Positions 43,793-54,131 are shown, counted from the first letter of the stretch. The stretch: 64,000 nt of DNA from Nitrospira sp. (GCA_029194725.1 JARFXQ010000002.1:186001-250000), one strand, 5' to 3'. Made by a program: numbers and translations. Notes: generated from the letters alone by a model not told the origin.

Positions 43793-44734
43793 TTATGAGC
43801 GAGAAGTGGGCTGTCCGAACAGAGCCGCGACAAACGCCTCGGCATTGAAGTCCTGGAGGTCCTCGGCACCTTCTCCCACACCGATTAGGCGCAAGGGAAG
43901 TCTCAATTCTTCGGCAATCGCAACGACGATGCCCCCGCGCGCCGTCCCATCAAGCTTTGTCAAAGCAAGTCCAGTGACCCCCACTGCCTCGTGAAATTGA
44001 CGGGCCTGCGCCAGCGCGTTCTGTCCGACCGTGGCATCCAGGACCAACAGCACTTCATGTGGCGCACCGGGTAATTCCTGAGCGATCACCCGTTTGACTT
44101 TCCGCAGCTCGTCCATCAAATTGAACTTTGTGTGCAAGCGGCCTGCCGTATCAACTAGAACCAGGTCCACCATCCTGGCTTTGGCTGCAACGATGCCGTC
44201 GAAGGCCACTGCAGCCGGATCTGCACCGTGTCGTTGACGAACCACCTCTACTCCAACCCGATCCCCCCACATTTGAAGTTGTTCAATGGCGGCCGCGCGA
44301 AAGGTATCTCCTGCGACGAGAAGAGGTCGCCGTCCAGCCTGACTCATTCGCTGTGCAATTTTTGCGATGGTGGTTGTTTTTCCTACGCCGTTGACCCCGA
44401 CGACAAGGGTAACAAACGGTTTGGGGCTTTCATTGACCAGCCGTTCGATTGTAGGGCCTGACACGGTTTTCAGAATGCTATAGAGCGAACGACTTAAGAC
44501 ATTCTGAAGCCCTTCCGAAGTTTTTGCGTCCACGCCGCGCGTCTCTTCCCGGACCCGCTGCATCAAACGATTGACGGCGCAAGCACCAAGGTCAGCAGCG
44601 AGTAACGCCGCCTCCAGATCTTCAAGCAGTTCTTCGTCCGGTGTACGCCCGAGGAATTGATCCAAAGATTGCTGCACGACGTTGCGTGTTCTGCCTAGCC
44701 CTTCGCTCAGCCGTTGAAACCATCCCATCGTCAA
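43793..44734 (-). CDS. ftsY: Signal recognition particle receptor FtsY
   Basis: A 313-residue SRP GTPase with only a short N-terminal extension, not the long acidic A domain of E. coli. The helical N domain (about 1-100) is followed by the G domain: GVNGVGKTTTIAKIA (G1), DTFRAAAIEQL, VDTAGRLHTKFNLM (G3), TKLDGTARGG (G4) and GVGEGAEDLQDFN (the end). It binds SRP at the inner membrane during co-translational insertion. The ATG overlaps the ybeY stop by 4 bp (ATGA), so phoH-ybeY-ftsY is a coupled operon. Confidence 0.97.
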   Translation of the reverse strand: MTMGWFQRLSEGLGRTRNVVQQSLDQFLGRTPDEELLEDLEAALLAADLGACAVNRLMQRVREETRGVDAKTSEGLQNVLSRSLYSILKTVSGPTIERLVNESPKPFVTLVVGVNGVGKTTTIAKIAQRMSQAGRRPLLVAGDTFRAAAIEQLQMWGDRVGVEVVRQRHGADPAAVAFDGIVAAKARMVDLVLVDTAGRLHTKFNLMDELRKVKRVIAQELPGAPHEVLLVLDATVGQNALAQARQFHEAVGVTGLALTKLDGTARGGIVVAIAEELRLPLRLIGVGEGAEDLQDFNAEAFVAALFGQPTSRS

Positions 44735-45228
44735 TGACCTCTTGTTGCACGTCCATTACGATACATGACCATGCGAGGGACAGGAGAAATCAGATGGAGC
44801 AAGGTCCGTTCTCGACGCGACATTCTAGCCGCTTCTCGTGGATTACCTTCATGATCGTATCCGCAGAGATGGAGCACCCCGTGCACCAAGAGCATGGCCA
44901 GCTCATTGTCGATCGATCGTCCGGCTTCCTTTGCTTGGCGAATGGCGGTCGGTAACGAAATCACGACGTCACCAAGCATCTGAGTTGGAGGACTCGTACC
45001 TCGCGGGATAACGGCTTCTCGGATAGGGAAAGCCAGTACATCAGTAGTTCGGTCCTTCTTGCGGTATTCACAGTTCAGCCGTCGCATACGTCCATCTCCA
45101 ATCAATTCTAGGCTCAGTTCCGATCGAGACTCTCCGACTGCCGATAAGACACGTTCAGCTAGATAGGCCAGTGTGGTTTGTCGGACGATCAGCCGCGTGA
45201 GGCGTACGCGAAGATAGACAGCCATCAA
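44731..45228 (-). CDS. ybeY: rRNA maturation endoribonuclease YbeY
   Basis: A 165-residue zinc metalloprotein. The catalytic motif HGVLHLCGYDH (three His) is near residue 115, and TTDVLAFPI is near 62, as in the family. It is needed for 16S rRNA 3' processing and ribosome quality control. It overlaps phoH upstream and ftsY downstream by 4 bp each, the usual gene order for this family. Confidence 0.97.
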   Translation of the reverse strand: MMAVYLRVRLTRLIVRQTTLAYLAERVLSAVGESRSELSLELIGDGRMRRLNCEYRKKDRTTDVLAFPIREAVIPRGTSPPTQMLGDVVISLPTAIRQAKEAGRSIDNELAMLLVHGVLHLCGYDHEGNPREAARMSRRERTLLHLISPVPRMVMYRNGRATRGH

Positions 45229-46292
45229 TGAGAACTGCTGGATAGATCGGGCGTCGACGAGCCGGCAGTGGACGACTTTCGGGGGTTGGAGGATGGGCGT
45301 TGGTGAGAGGCGCCCTGACCTCGAGCATGTCGAGAGTAACCGCTATTTATGGGCTGATGGCGATCATAGGCCTTGATAATATCTTGAACCAGTCGATGTC
45401 GAACCACATCCTTTTCATCGAAGTACACGAACTCAATCCCCTCAACCTCTCGGAGAATGTCTTTCACCTGAATGAGGCCGGACACTCGATCACTCGGTAA
45501 ATCGACTTGCGTGATGTCGCCGGTAACGACAACTTTTGAATGGAACCCCAATCGGGTGAGAAACATTTTCATCTGCTCTGCTGTGGCATTTTGTGCTTCA
45601 TCTAGAATGACAAAGGAATCGTTGAGCGTCCTTCCGCGCATGAAAGCCAGGGGAGCAATTTCAATATCTCCCCGCTCGATTAAGCGATTCGCTCGTTCCA
45701 TGTCCATCATATCAAACAGTGCATCGTAAAGCGGCCGCAGATAAGGATTCACTTTCTCATATATATCACCAGGCAAGAAACCGAGTTTTTCCCCTGCCTC
45801 AACCGCCGGCCGAGCAAGAATTATCCGGCTTACCTCTTTGTTCAGTAGGGCACTGACGGCCATCGCCATAGCTAAATAGGTTTTCCCCGTTCCGGCCGGC
45901 CCGATCGCGATCACAATGTCATGCCGCTCAATCGCTTCGATGTAGGCCTTCTGTGTGGGCGACTTGGGACCAACGAACCGTTTTTTTGTGATGATCATTG
46001 CGGACTCGCCGAGCAGGTCCATAAGAGGAGCTTCGGGAGTTCGACGCAACGCGCTGAGCGCATGGGTGATATCTTCAGCTTGGAGGGATATTCCTTGGTT
46101 CGTCAGCGAGGCAAGTTCGACGAGGATGCGTTCTGCTTGACGGACAGCCTCGGGAAGGCCGTCCAGCGTAAGTTCCTCCCCACGCGCTGAGAGCCGGACT
46201 CCCAACTCGTCCTCGATCAACTTGAGATGTCGGTCATGGTGACCGAACAGAACAGCTGTATTGGTGCCTTCTCGTAGCTTGAGCTTACGCAC
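45225..46292 (-). CDS. phoH: PhoH-family ATPase (YbeZ)
   Basis: A 355-residue protein with a KH-like N-terminal domain (residues 1-100) and a P-loop ATPase. It has Walker A GPAGTGKTYLAM near residue 135, ILARPAVEAGEKLGFLPGD, and Walker B-like FVILDEAQNATAEQM near 220. It partners with YbeY. It probably starts at GTG 46292; a consensus AGGAGG lies 17 bases upstream, farther than usual. The C-terminal 30 residues are an unstructured Ser/Arg-rich tail. Confidence 0.95.
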   Translation of the reverse strand: MRKLKLREGTNTAVLFGHHDRHLKLIEDELGVRLSARGEELTLDGLPEAVRQAERILVELASLTNQGISLQAEDITHALSALRRTPEAPLMDLLGESAMIITKKRFVGPKSPTQKAYIEAIERHDIVIAIGPAGTGKTYLAMAMAVSALLNKEVSRIILARPAVEAGEKLGFLPGDIYEKVNPYLRPLYDALFDMMDMERANRLIERGDIEIAPLAFMRGRTLNDSFVILDEAQNATAEQMKMFLTRLGFHSKVVVTGDITQVDLPSDRVSGLIQVKDILREVEGIEFVYFDEKDVVRHRLVQDIIKAYDRHQPINSGYSRHARGQGASHQRPSSNPRKSSTAGSSTPDLSSSSH

Positions 46293-46328
46293 GAGCTTAG
46301 GGTGGTCTCCCTCCTACATCATGAAGAA

Positions 46329-46358
46329 ATTGTAACAGACTGGAAAAAGCAGACACAA
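46329..46358 (-). promoter_or_regulatory. Candidate promoter of phoH-ybeY-ftsY
   Basis: TACAAT (-10; plus-strand 46334-46329) is spaced 18 bp from TTGTGT (-35; 46358-46353). The predicted start near 46322 would give a short leader before the phoH start codon. Confidence 0.45.
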
Positions 46359-46383
46359 GTGGTTGCAACATTCGGAGGAGATT

Positions 46384-47442
46384 TCAGGTTCTTGACGGCT
46401 TAGGGGGACTTGTGCTGGTCAAAGTCAAATCGAATTCCTGTGTGGCCATACCACCATGCCCATCTTTGGCCGCCACTTTGACATGGAAGATCCCCTCTTG
46501 ATCGGACGGGATCCGCCATAGGATTTGGCCGGATGTTTCATTGATGCTCATTCCGGTCGGGGCGGCCTCCAGATAATAAATCACTCGGTCGCCATCCGGA
46601 TCCATAGCTTTCACAGTGTAGTCGAAATGGTCTTGCGAGTCTGAGATGGGAGGAATGGAGACGATCCTCGGAGCACTATTCCCCAAAACGAGTGGTTCAG
46701 ACTTCAAGGAATTCCCTGTAACGGCGGGAGCATGCGCTGTCACGTCAACCATAATTTTATCGTGAGCCACAAACCCAGTCGTATCGAGAAAGGACTCCTC
46801 TCCTTCTTTAACCACGGTTTCATTGCGATACCATTTGTAGGTCAAATCAACCCGATCATGGTCTGGATCGCTCGCTTCAACCGCAGCTTCAATCTTATCC
46901 CCGCTCCGTGCAGCCTGAGGTGTCAGTAAAACAGCCACCACCTTCGGAGAAGTATTCCCAACCTCGACGCTTTTCGCTCGATATGGGTGACCTTTATTAA
47001 CACCGTCTGTGGGGATAATTTCTACAAAAACCGACTGCCCACGTCTTAACATTTCAGCTGGCAAGGTAGCGTGGGTTTGTCCGGCAAGAGCGGTGTTATC
47101 CACATACCATTGATATAAGAATGACACCGTCTCTCGCTCAGGATCTTGTGCATTGACCTGAACGCCTACAGGCCCGGTCAACTGGATAGGCTCGTTAAGG
47201 ATCTTCGCAGAAGTAATGGTTGGAGGCTGGTTACCCTTAGCCGAAGTCGATCCATTGGCCGCACCTGGGGAAGAAGCTGTACAGGACATGCTGAAGACTA
47301 CTCCCCAGATGCCCAACGCCAGGAATAAATTGCGGGCAATGTTCATAGATAACGTGTGTAGGTCGATCGCTATCGATTCGTTGCACTCACGGGAGTCATG
47401 ACGACAATGTTTCACGCGCCTGATCTGTTTAAACATTCTCAT
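46384..47442 (-). CDS. Exported Ig/cadherin-like domain lipoprotein
   Basis: A 352-residue protein. AGGA seven bases upstream supports the start at 47442; an internal ATG (47346) would instead give a normal lipoprotein signal peptide with lipobox FSMSC. The mature part holds three or four repeats of about 80 residues that begin with NQPPTITSAKI, NTSPKVVAVLLTP and NSAPRIVSIPP and contain DPDGDRV or DPDHDRV; these are Ig-like/cadherin-like folds. It follows pilY1 by 9 bp and so is probably the last gene of the minor-pilin operon; it may act in adhesion or pilus anchoring. Confidence 0.8.
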   Translation of the reverse strand: MRMFKQIRRVKHCRHDSRECNESIAIDLHTLSMNIARNLFLALGIWGVVFSMSCTASSPGAANGSTSAKGNQPPTITSAKILNEPIQLTGPVGVQVNAQDPERETVSFLYQWYVDNTALAGQTHATLPAEMLRRGQSVFVEIIPTDGVNKGHPYRAKSVEVGNTSPKVVAVLLTPQAARSGDKIEAAVEASDPDHDRVDLTYKWYRNETVVKEGEESFLDTTGFVAHDKIMVDVTAHAPAVTGNSLKSEPLVLGNSAPRIVSIPPISDSQDHFDYTVKAMDPDGDRVIYYLEAAPTGMSINETSGQILWRIPSDQEGIFHVKVAAKDGHGGMATQEFDLTLTSTSPPKPSRT

Positions 47443-47451
47443 CGCGGCATC

Positions 47452-50400
47452 CTAGTCCCGTTGATGAACCCAGCTGAGAAACCTGCTATAGGTGTCGCCC
47501 TTGCCCGTATTCGTGCATACCGTGCTACTATTACTCATCTGCGAACACACCTTCGCTCCTGGGCCGGTCCCTCCACCGCCGCCTCCTTCGTAGCCAAAGT
47601 GGACTGATAAGGCGGAGGCCATACCAACCCCAAGCGAGACTTTTGTCGCCACATTGGTATTGCTGCCGGAGGTCGACGTTCCAATCACCGGGGACGTGGA
47701 GGCGGTTCCAGTTTTGTAGAAGAGCGCATAGAGATAGCTGGCTCCGTCCGACGCGCAGAAATCGGATGTCGGAGTGAAGGTTGGGAAGAAGACCGTCCCT
47801 CCAAACAGAGCCGGAATCACGACAGACCGTTCAGCTGAGTAGTTCGTGACGATGCCTCCATTCGTAACACTGACTGGACCTGGTAAGGTGACGCGCCAAC
47901 CATCTTTCGAGGCCACCAAGCCGACCATCGAGGTTGTTCCCGTTCCATTGAACGTTGTGACACCAGGATTGGTCGGATCAGTCACTTGATTCGTGGAACC
48001 ACTGCAAACGATGCAGACCACGGCGTTGGTAGCATCGACAAGGTCATTTGTCCAACAACTGAGCTGGTTGGACTGCGCACAGAATCCGTTCACCACCTTG
48101 TCTTTCATGCCGTACAAACGTTGGATAGCGTTATCCACCTTATCCGAATTGCCGATATATCGTCCCGTTCCAAAGAAGATCCACACTTGATTACTATCAT
48201 CGATCGTCCAGGTCGGAGCAGCAGTCACAGGCCCTATTTCAACTGTTCCAAGTAGAGGATCGTTCAAAGTATCGATCATTTCGGTTGGTACACGATTGCC
48301 CCCACTTGCTATCCCCCAGCTGATCGGCAAACATGGTGCTACGGCACAGCTCATCGTGAGACGATACATTTTCCCTCTCCAAGGCAGCGACCCATCGTGC
48401 AAGGTTCGTCCCGCATACACGACATCCGTCCTGAAGTCGAGATCCTTATCGGCCGAGATCAGGCCCGTCATGAAGGATCGTAGAATTCCTACAGGCATAC
48501 GGGTTACATTGATGTTGCCTGCGCCAGGTCCAGCAGCCAGATCCACCGTGTAGAGAGCAGCTGACTGAGTCGGCGGGGTTGGAAGGTCTCCTTGATAACT
48601 ATTGGGTCCAGACCCGAACACGACATACCACTTCTCATTGACCTTGCTCGTTATGGGATCACCCGTCGGATTCGTCCGAACAACGGTCGGAGTGCTGGTT
48701 GTCAGACCAAGGTCAATGTCGGAGAAGTTCCATAAGAGTTTAGGATCTGCTTCAGGATTGGTGATGTCGAGGACAAAGAACGCGCTATAGAACGTGCGCG
48801 GGACGCCACTGATAGTGGCCGTCATGGGAGGTGCACCGGAACCTACCGCACATCTTCCGCAGCTCCCACCCATGCGGAACCCGCCGATCAGAATCGTGCC
48901 CCATCCTCCTGGATGATCTGCATCCGGTGTGAAGATACGGACATCTGCCACAGTCGGCTTGAGATCGACATAATAGACGTGCGTATAGTCGGTCTTTGCC
49001 AGCCATTGCAGTTGAGGAAGCAATTGCATCGGAACAAATCCCCACAGCTCAGCTCCGAGATTTGGCCCGCTTGAGTTGTCAGTAGGACTCTTGGTGAACC
49101 ACCCATGCTCGACGGTTCCTGGGGTCGCAGGGTCATCGCCCCTGTGGTAGAACCCGCCGTTAAAGGCGTGGAGCATCCCATCATTCGCTCCCAGGTACAT
49201 CACCTGCCGCCTGTTCCTGTACTGCAGATAGTACGCATTATATGATGCGTCGCCGTATACCAGATCAAATCGAGCCCTCGGCGCAGCAACAATGGTCGGC
49301 GTGGAGTGAATCGCGTCACCGAGTTTCCAGACCTTGAACGTTCCGCTGCCGAGCGGCGACTCGATCATCCTGGTGCGCAACCCTGCCACCTCATCGCCCC
49401 GGATGAAATTGATGAGATTCATCGCATTACTGCTACCCGAACACACATCGCCCGGGTAGCGAAGATAGTCCCTCAAGGCGTTACAGTTCACCGTGCTAAA
49501 ATCGATCTGCTCAGTAGGATCCACGAGACCATTAATGTTTGAATCGACCCATGTGAGAATCTTGCGCGATGCGGAGGGAGTGTTCGCGAGTTCAGCACCG
49601 GCCTCCCAGATTGGCTTGATGTTCTTCAGGTCATCGCCGAGGATGGTCGGCGCGGGATTATCAGCGACACCGTCACCGTCGAGATCCACATACTTGTCCA
49701 CTAACACTTTTCTATAGGTTGGGCTGAGTGGATTATTGTCGTACCTCGTCGTAACGATCAGGTCGTTCTTATAATCGAGCACGCCGTCCTTTACGGTATC
49801 TTCTCTGAAGTTGCCGAACCCATCAACGAACAGGCCATGCGCATAGCCCGTCCACTTGACGTTCGCTCCACCTTGTCCGATGTCGCTAGTGAAGAAATAG
49901 GCCTGGTAGATCGACCCTTCACCCGTCGATGATGATGACAACACGGAGACCGACGTACCTGAGGCACTCTTTCTCAAGATGGCTGTGATTGTTGCCATCA
50001 GCCGATCTTGAAGATCGTTGACGTTCGAAGACTCGAAATAATTGTCCGGAATTCCATCGGTTCCAGGTGCGCCTGTTGCATTGATGACCTTGTCCCATTC
50101 CGAAACCAGGTCTGGGAGATTATTGTTGTTGCTATCCTCAAATCCACCGAGCTGAGCCGCGTGCATCAAAATTTCACGGCCCGCAATATTTCCAAAGGCA
50201 AAGAAGGTATAGACCGTCACATTTTGGAATCCCTGCAGGCAATGGCCGGTGACGTTCAATACGGGGATCAGGCCATCAGCCGTTCCATTGCAAGGCCGAA
50301 GGTCATTGGTATGCGCCCAATAGGCCACGTCATCAAGGTAGTGATTGCCGCTGTCTGCATAGTCGGTCTTGTGCTCACCTAACAAAAAAGGCGCCGTGGT

Positions 50401-51810
50401 TGACGGGTGAGCATTACAAGTCGTGTCCGTGGGAGCCGTGGGACTGCTCGTATCTGCATTCGTGCAGTGGACTCCATGTCGGCCATGGGCATAGTCCCGT
50501 ATCCCAGCCGGTATATTGGTGTCCTGAGTGGGAGCCCCATCGGTGACCAGAACGATGAAGGTCTTGCAACAGGCCACTTGTGTAGAAGTCGACGCCCACG
50601 CCGGCGTGTGGTTACTCCCAAAGAAATAAGGATCTCGCCCACAGGCGTTGGCGATATAACCGGAGGGGCAGACTTCCGTTCCTGTCAATGCCGAAATTTC
50701 TGAACCTCCGATCGAACCGACTCCATTGGCTTGAAACGACACCCCGTTGGAATTTCCTCCTGAAAAGCCAATGGGATAGACATAAGACCCCGGCAAGTAC
50801 GTAGAATTGATTTGGGCTACATATCGAATCGTTTCAAACAACGACTCGGAAAGAGGGGTCCATGTGGAGGGGAACGACTCCTGAACCGCATCGACCATGG
50901 CAGCTAAGTTGGTGTTGAACGTCTCTACTGCAGAACCTGAAAAGTCAATCGACTGGCGAGATCCGACACCCACCAACATGCGGGCGCCGTCGCCGGTCGG
51001 TTTAAATTCAAACAGGCCGAATCGGGCCGAGGCTCCGATTTGTTGGATGACCCCTGTCGGCTCGGTGCTGTACCCGATTTTGAGCCAATATTTTCTTTGA
51101 CTGTAGCCATCCCCGCAATTGCTGTCGAAAGTACTGTCATTATCAACACAAAAGTAGGCGGGACCTGTACCGATATAAAGTGTTCCTGGAGTACCACTGG
51201 TATCCGCCGCAGGAATTCTTCCGGCATAGGTATTGGCTCCGGCTCCGGCATTGTAATTCACGAGGGCAAGCTCGACATTCACTCCGGTTGCCTGTGCCCG
51301 GACAGTCTTCAACGCCGGAGTTCCACTTGTAGGGCAGGTACCATCCGCCGCCCGAGTCACGAAACAGTCACCGCCGATCATCGCTTTTTTCATCGCGTCG
51401 AATCGCCGAAATGTCGCCCAATTCAGGAAATTCCCATCCCACTCTGTGTTGCCGCAAGCTACTGCCAGCGTCGCTTTGACCGTCGCTGGCTCGAACCGTG
51501 CGTCAGCACCCGAGTCATAAGTGTAACAGCGCAACGTATCGAAATAGCCTGACCAACTGATCGTGTTGTTGAAGTCCAGATCGATTGGATCTCTACAGTC
51601 CCCATCATCGTTGTTATCGCATGCGAGTCCACTCATACTGCCGGAGTTATCAAGCAATAAGACGATGTTGGGCGCAACCTGGTCGCTGACGAAGGGAGGC
51701 ACCGCATAGTATTGGTCCATCGTCTGGGCCTCAGCCACCCCAGACAGCATAAGACAACCGATCAGCATTAGTATGGCGGTTCCACGAAGTGCAACATGCT
51801 CACCATTCAT
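47452..51810 (-). CDS. pilY1: Type IV pilus tip protein PilY1
   Basis: A 1,452-residue exported protein from ATG 51810, with GGGAGGG upstream and a signal peptide ending near SGVAEA. A VWA-like domain begins at NIVLLLDNSGSMSG with the MIDAS residues DxSxS. The C-terminal half is a PilC-type beta-propeller (about residues 850-1350) with YLGANDGMLHAFNGG. Several acidic loops (DLDGDGVAD, DSNINGLVD) look like calcium-binding sites of the kind that regulate pilus retraction in Pseudomonas. It closes the second minor-pilin cassette and is thought to sit at the pilus tip for adhesion and surface sensing. Confidence 0.95.
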   Translation of the reverse strand: MNGEHVALRGTAILMLIGCLMLSGVAEAQTMDQYYAVPPFVSDQVAPNIVLLLDNSGSMSGLACDNNDDGDCRDPIDLDFNNTISWSGYFDTLRCYTYDSGADARFEPATVKATLAVACGNTEWDGNFLNWATFRRFDAMKKAMIGGDCFVTRAADGTCPTSGTPALKTVRAQATGVNVELALVNYNAGAGANTYAGRIPAADTSGTPGTLYIGTGPAYFCVDNDSTFDSNCGDGYSQRKYWLKIGYSTEPTGVIQQIGASARFGLFEFKPTGDGARMLVGVGSRQSIDFSGSAVETFNTNLAAMVDAVQESFPSTWTPLSESLFETIRYVAQINSTYLPGSYVYPIGFSGGNSNGVSFQANGVGSIGGSEISALTGTEVCPSGYIANACGRDPYFFGSNHTPAWASTSTQVACCKTFIVLVTDGAPTQDTNIPAGIRDYAHGRHGVHCTNADTSSPTAPTDTTCNAHPSTTAPFLLGEHKTDYADSGNHYLDDVAYWAHTNDLRPCNGTADGLIPVLNVTGHCLQGFQNVTVYTFFAFGNIAGREILMHAAQLGGFEDSNNNNLPDLVSEWDKVINATGAPGTDGIPDNYFESSNVNDLQDRLMATITAILRKSASGTSVSVLSSSSTGEGSIYQAYFFTSDIGQGGANVKWTGYAHGLFVDGFGNFREDTVKDGVLDYKNDLIVTTRYDNNPLSPTYRKVLVDKYVDLDGDGVADNPAPTILGDDLKNIKPIWEAGAELANTPSASRKILTWVDSNINGLVDPTEQIDFSTVNCNALRDYLRYPGDVCSGSSNAMNLINFIRGDEVAGLRTRMIESPLGSGTFKVWKLGDAIHSTPTIVAAPRARFDLVYGDASYNAYYLQYRNRRQVMYLGANDGMLHAFNGGFYHRGDDPATPGTVEHGWFTKSPTDNSSGPNLGAELWGFVPMQLLPQLQWLAKTDYTHVYYVDLKPTVADVRIFTPDADHPGGWGTILIGGFRMGGSCGRCAVGSGAPPMTATISGVPRTFYSAFFVLDITNPEADPKLLWNFSDIDLGLTTSTPTVVRTNPTGDPITSKVNEKWYVVFGSGPNSYQGDLPTPPTQSAALYTVDLAAGPGAGNINVTRMPVGILRSFMTGLISADKDLDFRTDVVYAGRTLHDGSLPWRGKMYRLTMSCAVAPCLPISWGIASGGNRVPTEMIDTLNDPLLGTVEIGPVTAAPTWTIDDSNQVWIFFGTGRYIGNSDKVDNAIQRLYGMKDKVVNGFCAQSNQLSCWTNDLVDATNAVVCIVCSGSTNQVTDPTNPGVTTFNGTGTTSMVGLVASKDGWRVTLPGPVSVTNGGIVTNYSAERSVVIPALFGGTVFFPTFTPTSDFCASDGASYLYALFYKTGTASTSPVIGTSTSGSNTNVATKVSLGVGMASALSVHFGYEGGGGGGTGPGAKVCSQMSNSSTVCTNTGKGDTYSRFLSWVHQRD

Positions 51811-51871
51811 GGCACCCTCCCTCTTCTCCAACATCATCATGAATCTCTCGCAAGTGAGTTCCGCCGGAAGA

Positions 51872-52216
51872 CTATTCCGGCAAAAATAGAATCATCCGAT
51901 CAATCTTGTCTTTCGAATCCTTTTGAAGATGGAACTTCACCTCGATATCCATTCTGAGATAACTGGCGTTCAACTCGTCGCCATGGCGATCCAGGAGAAC
52001 CGCATCAGGGGTTAAGCTATAAGTCCTGTGGTCGATCTGAAAAGTGGTTTCATAGATACTCGTGATCATTCCGCTCTGATATCCGACCGTCAGCATAGGA
52101 GGCTGTTGATCCGCGCAAGTCGTCCCGGGAGCAAGCCCAACCATCGTCACAATTCCAAAGGCCACTGCATAGGCTGCCCCCTTGTTCCAAGCCTTCTTAA
52201 TACTTAGGGTGATCAT
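51872..52216 (-). CDS. Small secreted hypothetical protein in the pilin cassette
   Basis: A 114-residue protein from ATG 52216 with AGGAGG nine bases upstream. It has a signal peptide (about residues 11-35) and a beta-rich mature domain (TVGYQSGMITSIYETTFQIDHRTYSL). The extended frame up to 52285 overlaps the pilX-like gene. It lies between pilX and pilY1, so it is likely a small accessory of pilus assembly; I do not recognise the family. Confidence 0.7.
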   Translation of the reverse strand: MITLSIKKAWNKGAAYAVAFGIVTMVGLAPGTTCADQQPPMLTVGYQSGMITSIYETTFQIDHRTYSLTPDAVLLDRHGDELNASYLRMDIEVKFHLQKDSKDKIDRMILFLPE

Positions 52217-52263
52217 GACTCCTGGCCTCCTCTTTTCTGGCGCGTCTTGCTCATGGATACGGC

Positions 52264-52857
52264 CTATAAGAAACGTTGCAGACAACTATCACCGCTCTTG
52301 AGGCATTGATACACAGCTATGACGCGGCTCGTCGCGCCAGTCGCAGCATTCACAGCCTGACAGTCTATCCGGTAAACCATGTCCATCGCGGGAGTTTGTT
52401 CTTCAGTTGATCCACCAGCACGTTGCTTCCCAAATTGTAGGTCGATGTCACCATTCACAACATAATTGTTGACGTTCATGACAATGTTCGGAACAGCACC
52501 CGCTCCCCAGGCAACGTCCGGGCTGTTGCGAATAAAGTTGATCTCTTGCCCTAAGAAGCCTGCGTTGGAAGCAGGTACCGGGCCATTGGGAGCGATCAGC
52601 CAGGGCATGACCTGTCCATCGTCGATTGAATCTTTGATAACCTTGACCCCCATCCCTACACATGATTCAGCCGCGTCAGTCCCCTCTTCCACCATGCGCA
52701 TGGCTCCGGCCGTCGAATTTTCCAGACCGGTCATCGTCAGTGCTGCAACACCCAGCGCTCCGGCCATGAGCATGATCATCATGACCGTCATGAATGACAT
52801 CCCTTGTTCATCAAGCGTTCTCCGCCTCAGTCTCTCCAATCTACTTCCTGACTTCAT
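52264..52857 (-). CDS. pilX: PilX-like minor pseudopilin (second cassette)
   Basis: A 197-residue pseudopilin-like protein. The leader DEQGMSFMTVMMIMLMAGALG has the Gly cleavage site but lacks the usual Phe; the mature helix follows. The C-terminal domain has several Cys, which fits an intramolecular disulfide. It starts two bases after the pilW-like stop, in the canonical order fimT-pilV-pilW-pilX-pilY1. It is expected to prime pilus assembly. Confidence 0.82.
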   Translation of the reverse strand: MKSGSRLERLRRRTLDEQGMSFMTVMMIMLMAGALGVAALTMTGLENSTAGAMRMVEEGTDAAESCVGMGVKVIKDSIDDGQVMPWLIAPNGPVPASNAGFLGQEINFIRNSPDVAWGAGAVPNIVMNVNNYVVNGDIDLQFGKQRAGGSTEEQTPAMDMVYRIDCQAVNAATGATSRVIAVYQCLKSGDSCLQRFL

Positions 52858-52859
52858 CG

Positions 52860-54131
52860 TTAGTACCTCTGGTTTCTGAGTTCGACTGTCCTGGTTAGGA
52901 TTCGTCTCCTAAACTGTAGATAGGCTTGTTGCTGAGCCGGCGTGCTGTTATCGCCGAGAGTAAACACCCCATTCACATGATTATGATCGCTGATCGTGGG
53001 GATCGTATTAGTGTTTTGGACAAGGGTTGATATTCCTTCGCCCGTCCCTTGATCAGTCCTGGTTTGCCTCGCCACAATGCTGACCTGAACCATGCGGATC
53101 TTGTTTGTGGTCATCTTGCTACCAGGCGGTTGAAGGAACCAATTTACACCGGTGATACCGGACATAAAGTCTCCCTGATCGAATGAGTTGGATCCGTTCA
53201 TATCGTCAATCGCACCGTCTGGCTCACCCCCGTTAATGTTGACGTTACAGCCGTCGCACGCGTAGGCCAACTGTAGATCTTCTACTCCATCCATGACCGG
53301 CACGCAGGGATGAGGAAGGAGAGGATTCGGATTCGGGTTAGCACAATTGGGCGGAGTCCCTGGGAGAGGGACGCCAGGTGCTACTCCGCGGACCAAACAA
53401 GGGGCATTGCCCTGACAGAGATCGAGAGGATCAGGTGGAGGAATGACTTGATAGGTAATGCACTGGAGTAAATAGACTTGTGTGCCGTGGCCAAATGTCG
53501 ACGGATCTGGTATGGCTGGGTTCAGGTTCAATCCTGCGGGGGTTACTCCTCCCGGAGCAATTCGTGATCCGGCGACACCTCCAACCGAAACCGCCATTCC
53601 AGGCAATACAGCCGTTCCGCCAGGAATCACCGCTCCCATACCATTGACCGCGTTGTTCATCAAAGGGAGCGTGGCTATTGGTTGTTTCGCACCGCCGATC
53701 GTCCCAGGCGCAGCCGGAATGTTCAACTGCCACAGCGCCCCTACTGCACCAATCGAATTTGTCATCGGCACGACCATTGATATTGAATCCGGCCCGAGAT
53801 CGGGGCCGCCTGGAGTATTATCCGCCGGCACCAGGGCCGCGGGCATTCCGTTTACTATGCAGTTACCCACCGCTCCTGGCACCACCCCTCCCACCAGGCC
53901 CTGCATGCCGAAACCTGCGAGCTTTAAGTCGGCCGTGATCATATCGAGGCCGGTTCTCGCGGTCGCCTGAGTATTCACCACTTGATTGGTCATTCTGGTC
54001 GTCTTTTGAGTGACCGTGAGGGCCCCTAAGCCCGCCGCTACGATGGCCGTGGTCATCATGGTAGCAACCATAATCTCAGTGAGGGTAAACCCACGCTGGT
54101 CAAATATGGTTGAGTTTTGAGATGCGATCAT
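52860..54131 (-). CDS. pilW: PilW-like minor pseudopilin (second cassette)
   Basis: A 423-residue pseudopilin. The prepilin site is RG|FTLTEIMVATMMTTAIVA, near residues 13-30, with the required Glu at mature position 5. The extended globular domain is Pro/Gly/Asn-rich and includes an acidic loop (CDGCNVNINGGEPDGAIDDM). It is longer than typical PilW (about 270 to 330). It sits between pilV and pilX, 2 bp before the latter. Confidence 0.88.
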   Translation of the reverse strand: MIASQNSTIFDQRGFTLTEIMVATMMTTAIVAAGLGALTVTQKTTRMTNQVVNTQATARTGLDMITADLKLAGFGMQGLVGGVVPGAVGNCIVNGMPAALVPADNTPGGPDLGPDSISMVVPMTNSIGAVGALWQLNIPAAPGTIGGAKQPIATLPLMNNAVNGMGAVIPGGTAVLPGMAVSVGGVAGSRIAPGGVTPAGLNLNPAIPDPSTFGHGTQVYLLQCITYQVIPPPDPLDLCQGNAPCLVRGVAPGVPLPGTPPNCANPNPNPLLPHPCVPVMDGVEDLQLAYACDGCNVNINGGEPDGAIDDMNGSNSFDQGDFMSGITGVNWFLQPPGSKMTTNKIRMVQVSIVARQTRTDQGTGEGISTLVQNTNTIPTISDHNHVNGVFTLGDNSTPAQQQAYLQFRRRILTRTVELRNQRY